Both the position numbers and the translations under genes were made by a program. From the NCBI GenBank assembly GCA_964361785.1, contig CAYIBX010000031.1, forward strand, positions 1-10,552: 10,552 nucleotides of DNA, in the 5' to 3' direction. Every line of letters begins with the position of its first letter. Position 1 is the stretch's first letter. A model generated the notes under the pieces. That model made no database searches, was not told the origin of the DNA, and saw only the letters and a program-made list of their open reading frames with translations. Below are positions 6,538 to 10,552 of the stretch, piece by piece. The stretch comes from UBA927 sp964361785. GTDB taxonomy: Bacteria; Patescibacteriota; Microgenomatia; UBA10105; UBA927.

Positions 6538-7536
6538 ATGATGCAGAATGAACGAGGGCTACAGCAATCTCCAATACTCAATACACAATCATCAAATGGG
6601 GAGCGTGGGGGCCGACCAGTACAGGCAGGGAGGGCGCCGGAGAAGGGGAAGAAAGAAAAATCCATCGTGGAGAGGATGGGGACTAATCTTGCTGATATCG
6701 TACGGGATATCGATACTGCGAGCAAAATGGCTAAAGATACATTTGATGGCGATAGCGCGCTGATGAGAGCTGCGCGAGGTGGAGTTTCGATCGCGTTAGG
6801 TGCGGGAATGGAAAAGGTTACGGATATGATGTGGGAGGGAATTTGGAGTGGAAATACTGAGTTTATTGATAGATATAAATTGCCTAAAGAAACTGGTGTT
6901 AAGGTAAATAAATATGCTGCAGATTCAAAAGATCCATATTTTTATAGTGCTCGTATGGCCCACTTCATACGTGAAGGGTCGCAAGACTTGGCTATTGGAG
7001 CTCTTAATAATATTATCGCATTTAGATCCCAGCCAATACTTCAAAAAGTTGAAGCTATACATTTATTACGATCATTAGCTATAGACGCCGGACAATCATT
7101 TCTAACACCGAGTCTTGGAGCAACTGAACAACAAAAAGCTAAAACACTCGTTGATGCGCCAAGTGATGCGAAGGTTACAAAAGCAGCCGAAGCTGTTGGA
7201 GTAGGTTTGCCGGCGAATAAAGAGGTTGGAAAAAATATACTTACTTCAATATTAAATCTTTCAAATCCCGTGACTCATCTTGGCATAGACATGGTGTGGA
7301 GTGGGGTTTTGGAATTGAAAAAGAACTGGAAAGAAGTGCGTAATGTAAGAAAAGAAAAGGGGATTGTGGGTAAGAGCGTGGATATGCCTAAAAAGTATGA
7401 AAAGAAAGAGTGGGGAAACAGAGATCAGGGTGGCAGGTGGCAGGGGAACAAGGATAAAGTGTATTATGGCAAATCCAATTGGAAGAGTAATGACCAAAAG
7501 GCACAGGAGGAATATGAACTTAAAGCAGCTTCGTAA
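6538..7536 (+). CDS. Large helical orphan protein with basic, Trp/Gly/Asn-rich tail (pair 3, large member)
   Basis: Unknown 332-residue protein; the second codon is also ATG (6541), so it may be 331 residues. The first 45 residues are a disordered, Gly/Arg/Lys-rich linker. A helical core follows, with a Gly/Ala-rich amphipathic segment (GGVSIALGAGMEKVTDMMW, 81-99) and further helices to about 270. The last 55 residues are low-complexity, basic and rich in Trp, Gly, Asn and Tyr (EWGNRDQGGRWQGNKDK at 291-307), which looks like a flexible nucleic-acid or surface-binding tail. The 8889 product ends in a shorter tail of the same kind (KPWGNGKGKNN). No signal peptide or clear membrane helix. The 3' end overlaps the small partner gene by 23 bases in another frame. 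The shared R-x-L-x-x-I-P motif of the other large proteins is not clear here. Confidence 0.8.
   Translation: MMQNERGLQQSPILNTQSSNGERGGRPVQAGRAPEKGKKEKSIVERMGTNLADIVRDIDTASKMAKDTFDGDSALMRAARGGVSIALGAGMEKVTDMMWEGIWSGNTEFIDRYKLPKETGVKVNKYAADSKDPYFYSARMAHFIREGSQDLAIGALNNIIAFRSQPILQKVEAIHLLRSLAIDAGQSFLTPSLGATEQQKAKTLVDAPSDAKVTKAAEAVGVGLPANKEVGKNILTSILNLSNPVTHLGIDMVWSGVLELKKNWKEVRNVRKEKGIVGKSVDMPKKYEKKEWGNRDQGGRWQGNKDKVYYGKSNWKSNDQKAQEEYELKAAS
7505..7510 (+). promoter_or_regulatory. Ribosome-binding site inside the upstream gene, fixes the start at 7514
   Basis: AGGAGG lies three bases before the ATG at 7514, within the last codons of the 332-residue protein. It selects this start over a longer in-frame reading from 7364, which would overlap the upstream gene by 170 bases without any ribosome-binding site. 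Confidence 0.7.
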
Positions 7537-7807
7537 TACCATCCAAAAGACACGGCTTTTTTCTGATGCACAGAAGGTCGATCTTCTCGTGAAGCTAGAT
7601 GATGCGAGTGAGGCTGATCAGAAGAAGCTTGAGGCTGGCATCGACGTGTTTGACCACGAATACACTAAACGCATGGCGAAACGAAAGACGGAAATGCAGG
7701 CGCTTTTGGGCGAAATGGTGGAGGGTATGACCGAGGAAGAGGCAAAACTTAATCAAGAGGCGATAGCAGAGATTGTGGTGGGGATGGGGCTTCTGACTTC
7801 AAAGTGA
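7514..7807 (+). CDS. Small charged helical protein (pair 3, small member)
   Basis: A 97-residue helical protein of unknown function. Residues 10-25 (IQKTRLFSDAQKVDLL) carry the motif of the small proteins at 4106 and 5498, and it shares the ending VGMGL (89-93) with the 4106 product. The first eight codons overlap the end of the large gene in a different reading frame, so the two chains must be made from one mRNA and probably by coupled translation. Start chosen by the AGGAGG three bases upstream and by length agreement with its two paralogues. Confidence 0.8.
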   Translation: MNLKQLRNTIQKTRLFSDAQKVDLLVKLDDASEADQKKLEAGIDVFDHEYTKRMAKRKTEMQALLGEMVEGMTEEEAKLNQEAIAEIVVGMGLLTSK

Positions 7808-7813
7808 ATTTTT

Positions 7814-7828
7814 CAAGGCTAAGCCTTG
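7814..7828. repeat. Small perfect hairpin after the small gene
   Basis: CAAGGC, loop TAA, GCCTTG. Five T precede the hairpin and none follow it on the + strand, so it is not a normal intrinsic terminator. A related sequence, AAGGTTAGCCTTGG, occurs at 2723-2736. Confidence 0.45.
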
Positions 7829-7881
7829 GATATACCTTCATTATTATATACAGAGTTTATCTTGCTATGACGTAGGCCCGC

Positions 7882-7910
7882 TTGCTATAGGATAGTTTGT
7901 GTGGTATACT
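7882..7910 (+). promoter_or_regulatory. Sigma70-like promoter, twin of the one at 8829
   Basis: TTGCTA (7882-7887), 17 bases, TATACT (7905-7910). The blocks CTTGCTATAGG and GGTATACTC recur as CTTGTTATAGG and GGTATACTC before the next gene, and both -10 boxes end exactly 30 bases before the ATG. An upstream CTTGCTAT at 7861-7868 repeats the -35 block at a 20-base distance and could be a second, weaker promoter. Confidence 0.7.
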
Positions 7911-7940
7911 CCTTTATTATTAAATAGGTGTTTTATATTT

Positions 7941-8825
7941 ATGGAAATCAGAACAAGCTCAATCAGAGATCATTTTGCAAACGCTGTTAAGGAAACCGGC
8001 GGGAGAGTTCCTAATATATTATCCAACGTGGCAATTGGTTTGGCGTATACCACTGTAGACTTAGCAGAGAGTAAGATATATAGAGCTGTGAGTGGTTGGG
8101 TGTTTGATGGAAAAGCACAACGATTAGAAAAAGAGCTTCATAAAGCGGTAGCTGAACGAAATGTTCACTCAGCAGATCAAACCCCTATTGATCCTCTACA
8201 AAAAGAACAACTAAAGATAGCAGATAAACTTCAGATTCAGATCATTCGTGATGCACTTCGAGTCCATGAGGGTGTAAAGGGAGCAGCCGAGTATGTAGAA
8301 GAATGGGCGTCTGATATTGGAATCACTAAGGGAGGACAAAAAATTATTGATAAACATATAACTGGATTTCAAGATGTTCAATTGGGCGATAATAATACTA
8401 TTGGAGAACAGGATTGGGAGAGGGCACGTAAAAATTTGAATACGTATGTAAAACCTTTTGCAGAAAATTTATCTGATTATGCCAATGCCATCATGCAAGT
8501 ATTTTTTGGTGACAAATGGGTAGGATTTGTCGATAAAGAGGGGAATCCAAAAGTATTTATGGGTATGTACATGGCTGAAAAGTCTATGAATTTTGTGAGT
8601 CCAGGAAACGTAGAAGCAGGACTACGAATTCTTTCAAACATTCCGGTGATTGATAAGCCAGTTAAATGGATGAAGGAAGCAATGGATCACATGCTTGAAC
8701 ATAACGAGATTGCACAATTAGTGAACAAAGGATTTAACAAAGCACTTATGGGATTCCATATCTATAATTCTCGAATAAAAGCTGTGGAAAAAGCTCGAGA
8801 TGAGATGGTTGCAAAAACTTCGTAA
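7941..8825 (+). CDS. Large helical orphan protein with the E-x-x-x-R-x-L-x-x-I-P motif, no small partner
   Basis: A 294-residue protein of unknown function. The start is the ATG at 7941: a longer reading from GTG 7899 would include the -10 box. TAGGTG at 7925-7930 may bind the ribosome, ten bases upstream. Helical, with a mild hydrophobic Gly/Ala stretch near residues 26-42 (ILSNVAIGLAYTTVDL), a charged middle, and the motif SPGNVEAGLRILSNIPV at 220-236, followed by a C-terminal helical region (to 294) rich in Met, Lys and His. The motif aligns with the 4532 and 8889 products. No signal peptide. Unlike the first three large genes it is not followed by a small gene; it has its own promoter. 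Confidence 0.8.
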   Translation: MEIRTSSIRDHFANAVKETGGRVPNILSNVAIGLAYTTVDLAESKIYRAVSGWVFDGKAQRLEKELHKAVAERNVHSADQTPIDPLQKEQLKIADKLQIQIIRDALRVHEGVKGAAEYVEEWASDIGITKGGQKIIDKHITGFQDVQLGDNNTIGEQDWERARKNLNTYVKPFAENLSDYANAIMQVFFGDKWVGFVDKEGNPKVFMGMYMAEKSMNFVSPGNVEAGLRILSNIPVIDKPVKWMKEAMDHMLEHNEIAQLVNKGFNKALMGFHIYNSRIKAVEKARDEMVAKTS

Positions 8826-8828
8826 GTC

Positions 8829-8858
8829 TTGTTATAGGCTCCCAGGGTTTGGTATACT
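8829..8858 (+). promoter_or_regulatory. Sigma70-like promoter, twin of the one at 7882
   Basis: TTGTTA (8829-8834), 18 bases, TATACT (8853-8858). A second TATACT at 8863-8868 lies ten bases further on without a spaced -35. The leader then holds GCCC-GATGA-GGGC plus seven T (8869-8888), ending at the ATG. Confidence 0.7.
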
Positions 8859-8888
8859 CTTGTATACTGCCCGATGAGGGCTTTTTTT

Positions 8889-9893
8889 ATGAATAAAGAA
8901 GTACACGTCACACATATTGAATTTCCAGCCACAGAAAAGATGGTGGGAGAGCAGCCAGTCGTCATCCCTGAATCTTTTTTTGAAGCATTAAAACGCGAAA
9001 AACCAGATGGTATTAATTGGGATAGAGTTGACGCTGCAGTTTCCGTACTTAAAGGCGAGAAAGATGCAGTTGCCCCCAAACTTCCCGAACCAGAACCAAC
9101 AGAATCACAAAAGTTTTGGCGGAAGATGTTTGATAAAGGTGATCAGGAACTGTATAACAGACAAAAAGGACCAGTAAAATTTGATGCGTTAAAAGAAGCG
9201 TTTGCAAACCCAGCCTCAAAATCTATTGGTGAACACATTATGGCTATAGATAAAGACTTTCGTGGTGGTAGAGATGCGGGGGATGTGAAGGAGCGATTAC
9301 AGCGAATAAGTACATTGTTGGGAGTTCTTGGGCTATTCACTGCATTTGACTGGGGAACTAGTAAAGCAATCGAAAAGCCTTTTAATAAGATATTCCCTAT
9401 ATTCAATGCGTCTGATAAACAATATATGGCAATGAGAGAGGCGTTGAAAAAAGTTCTTGAGGTGATGAATGACAAATATGCATCGGTACTCGGCAATATG
9501 CTGATTGAAAAATTGACTGGAAAGCGAGGATTTATTCACGAAGTTGCAGATAAAGGAGCAGATACGATTACTGTGGGAATAGATGGATGGGATGATTGGG
9601 TGAACGGATCAACTCTTGAGAGTGCTCAGCGGATTCTTTTTCAGATTCCTATAGCCGGAGCTCTTTTAGAACAAGGATTAACGCGGTTATCAATGTTTCA
9701 AGAGAAATCACCGCTTCATACAGTGACGGGAAAGATGATTTATATGGGATTTGGTGTGCTTTTGCGTGAGCTTGAAGTGGGAAAAAGGAAATATGATCGT
9801 CGTCAAACGACATTTTTTGATTTAATTAATGCTACATCAAAATATAAAAGAAAAACGAAACCATGGGGTAATGGAAAGGGTAAAAATAATTGA
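8889..9893 (+). CDS. Large helical orphan protein with the E-x-x-x-R-x-L-x-x-I-P motif and basic Trp-Gly-Asn tail, no small partner
   Basis: A 334-residue protein of unknown function. The ATG at 8889 is preferred to 8874 because it has GAGGG eight bases upstream and the same 30-base distance to the -10 box as the 7941 gene. The N-terminal 75 residues are charged and end in a Pro/Glu linker (PKLPEPEPTE). A helical core follows, with a short hydrophobic segment near 140-155 (STLLGVLGLFTAF) that is too short and broken for a sure membrane helix. NGSTLESAQRILFQIPIAG at 239-257 aligns with the 4532 and 7941 products. The last 20 residues are basic (KYKRKTKPWGNGKGKNN), recalling the tail of the 6538 product. 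If leaderless from the second TATACT, five residues (MRAFF) would be added. Confidence 0.8.
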   Translation: MNKEVHVTHIEFPATEKMVGEQPVVIPESFFEALKREKPDGINWDRVDAAVSVLKGEKDAVAPKLPEPEPTESQKFWRKMFDKGDQELYNRQKGPVKFDALKEAFANPASKSIGEHIMAIDKDFRGGRDAGDVKERLQRISTLLGVLGLFTAFDWGTSKAIEKPFNKIFPIFNASDKQYMAMREALKKVLEVMNDKYASVLGNMLIEKLTGKRGFIHEVADKGADTITVGIDGWDDWVNGSTLESAQRILFQIPIAGALLEQGLTRLSMFQEKSPLHTVTGKMIYMGFGVLLRELEVGKRKYDRRQTTFFDLINATSKYKRKTKPWGNGKGKNN

Positions 9894-9947
9894 GTGTTAT
9901 AATAAATTAGACGATTGTAGTAGTATGACAACGATTATTTTGTTTTT

Positions 9948-9976
9948 TTGACTTTTGATACTATAAGGGATATATT
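9948..9976 (+). promoter_or_regulatory. Strong sigma70-like promoter of the last gene
   Basis: TTGACT (9948-9953), 17 bases, TATATT (9971-9976). Ten bases remain to the ATG at 9987, so the leader is zero to four bases. No Shine-Dalgarno site is present. The T-run at 9943-9949 follows a weak imperfect hairpin (about 9910-9935) that might end the previous transcript. Confidence 0.65.
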
Positions 9977-9986
9977 TGGTTGAAAT

Positions 9987-10484
9987 ATGAATGGCGCATA
10001 TATTGAACGAAGAGGAATTGGAGTAAGTCTTACTAGGTTGCAGGTGTTAAAAGCTGTCTGGAGAGATTTTGGAGCAGATAGCGTTATTGAGAGAGCTGGG
10101 CAAGTTGTGCTTGACCATGAAGATGTACCAAGAGACGGTTATATATATTTACATAATTCTCTTCACCTAAGTAGTTTATTGTTTCCACCAATGTGGTTTT
10201 TATCTGCACCAAGAATTACGTCTACATTGCGTTTTCGGATAGAAGATCCACATGATTTTGATGTGCGATCTGACACAAAAGGGACTGCACATTCTTTTCA
10301 TGCATATACATTAGGATTAACTGAAAAAGGATTTCATGCGCAATATAGCTATGAATTAGGAGCTCAATTATTGGGACTAGCGAGAGATGTTCGAGATTCT
10401 GACGGATTATTACAGCGAGTTAATGAACATTTGCAAATGGGTAGAGAAAGACGCCTACGCGAGTGGGGGACAAAGCGATCATAA
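9987..10484 (+). CDS. Hypothetical protein of mixed fold, 165 residues
   Basis: Not recognised. Unlike the helical proteins before it, the composition suggests a mixed alpha/beta globular protein: it is rich in His, Asp, Arg, Phe and Tyr. The middle (GYIYLHNSLHLSSLLF, 51-66, and PPMWFLSAPRITSTLRFRI, 67-85) looks like alternating strands; 90-120 is charged and aromatic with several His and Asp (DPHDFDVR, AHSFHAYTLG), and the end is a basic helix (MGRERRLREWGTKRS). His/Asp clusters could bind a metal but no family motif is visible. No signal peptide. It has its own near-leaderless promoter, so it is probably a separate unit and not part of the helical array. Confidence 0.75.
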   Translation: MNGAYIERRGIGVSLTRLQVLKAVWRDFGADSVIERAGQVVLDHEDVPRDGYIYLHNSLHLSSLLFPPMWFLSAPRITSTLRFRIEDPHDFDVRSDTKGTAHSFHAYTLGLTEKGFHAQYSYELGAQLLGLARDVRDSDGLLQRVNEHLQMGRERRLREWGTKRS

Positions 10485-10517
10485 ATTCAGTGTTTTTCGG
10501 TAATATGTCAATACATT

Positions 10518-10547
10518 TTGTGCATTCTCGGTAAAAAAATATTTACT
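10518..10547 (+). promoter_or_regulatory. Possible promoter of a gene beyond the window
   Basis: TTGTGC (10518-10523), 18 bases, TTTACT (10542-10547). The six-base rule seen elsewhere would put an ATG just past the window end. A repeated TCGGTAA (10497-10503 and 10528-10534) lies around it. Confidence 0.3.
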
Positions 10548-10552
10548 CTTCA

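Noticed and set aside
6183..6725. 180-codon open frame on the - strand
   Set aside because: It is opposite the clear VapC gene and the start of the 6538 gene; no family features, no promoter. The same holds for the other - strand frames (e.g. 249-572, 4469-4861, 9143-9496).
7364..7513. Longer N-terminus for the small gene of pair 3
   Set aside because: It overlaps the upstream gene by about 170 bases and the AGGAGG before 7514 plus the length of the paralogues favour the short form.
7814..7828. Hairpin as an intrinsic terminator of pair 3
   Set aside because: No T-run follows it on the + strand; the T-run lies before it.
7899..7940. GTG start giving 308 residues
   Set aside because: It would lie on the -10 box of a good promoter; the ATG at 7941 fits better.
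81..10484. Recoded TGA (Gly or Trp)
   Set aside because: Genes end cleanly at TGA (2486, 4109, 5488, 6106, 7807, 9893) and no frame continues sensibly through it; TGG and GGN are used freely.
81..10552. Defence island, CRISPR or prophage
   Set aside because: No Cas, restriction, phage structural or integrase motifs and no regularly spaced repeats were found; the VapBC pair alone does not make a defence island.

Overview
The window looks like a piece of a bacterial chromosome, probably from an uncultivated, reduced-genome lineage of the Patescibacteria (CPR) type. This placement is an inference from style: many orphan helical proteins, ABC/VapC genes as the only familiar families, ORF-tight packing, ATG starts lying almost on top of -10 boxes, and GC-rich palindromes scattered in AT-rich DNA. 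TGA is used as a normal stop, which argues against the recoded Gracilibacteria/Absconditabacteria code. All supported genes lie on the + strand. No rRNA, tRNA, CRISPR array, transposase or integrase was seen.

Layout. 81-2486 encodes an 801-residue protein with an intact ABC-type ATPase at its C-terminus and a long N-terminal helical region that resembles an ABC exporter membrane domain stripped of obvious membrane helices. 2487-2777 is a non-coding gap with a large inverted repeat enclosing a GNRA-capped hairpin, then a promoter. 2778-4405, 4532-5797 and 6538-7807 are three gene pairs of the same design: a large, Lys/Ala/Gly-rich helical orphan (443, 318 and 332 aa) followed at once by a small charged helical protein (99, 99 and 97 aa). 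The three small proteins share a 16-residue motif and are probably paralogues. A VapBC-type toxin-antitoxin operon with its own promoter and operator (5795-6516) sits between the second and third pair. Two more large helical proteins (7941-8825 and 8889-9893) follow without small partners; each has its own near-identical promoter. They share a C-terminal motif with the 318-residue protein of the second pair. The last gene, 9987-10484, is an unrelated 165-residue orphan.

How it may work together. The large helical genes look like a diverged, locally amplified family, and the small genes look like dedicated partners (chaperone, scaffold or inhibitor) made in fixed ratio by overlap or very short spacing. 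The ATPase gene next to the array could power or remodel the same assembly, but nothing in the sequence proves this. The toxin-antitoxin pair may stabilise the locus. Several transcription units appear to start at or within a few bases of the ATG, so leaderless translation is likely.
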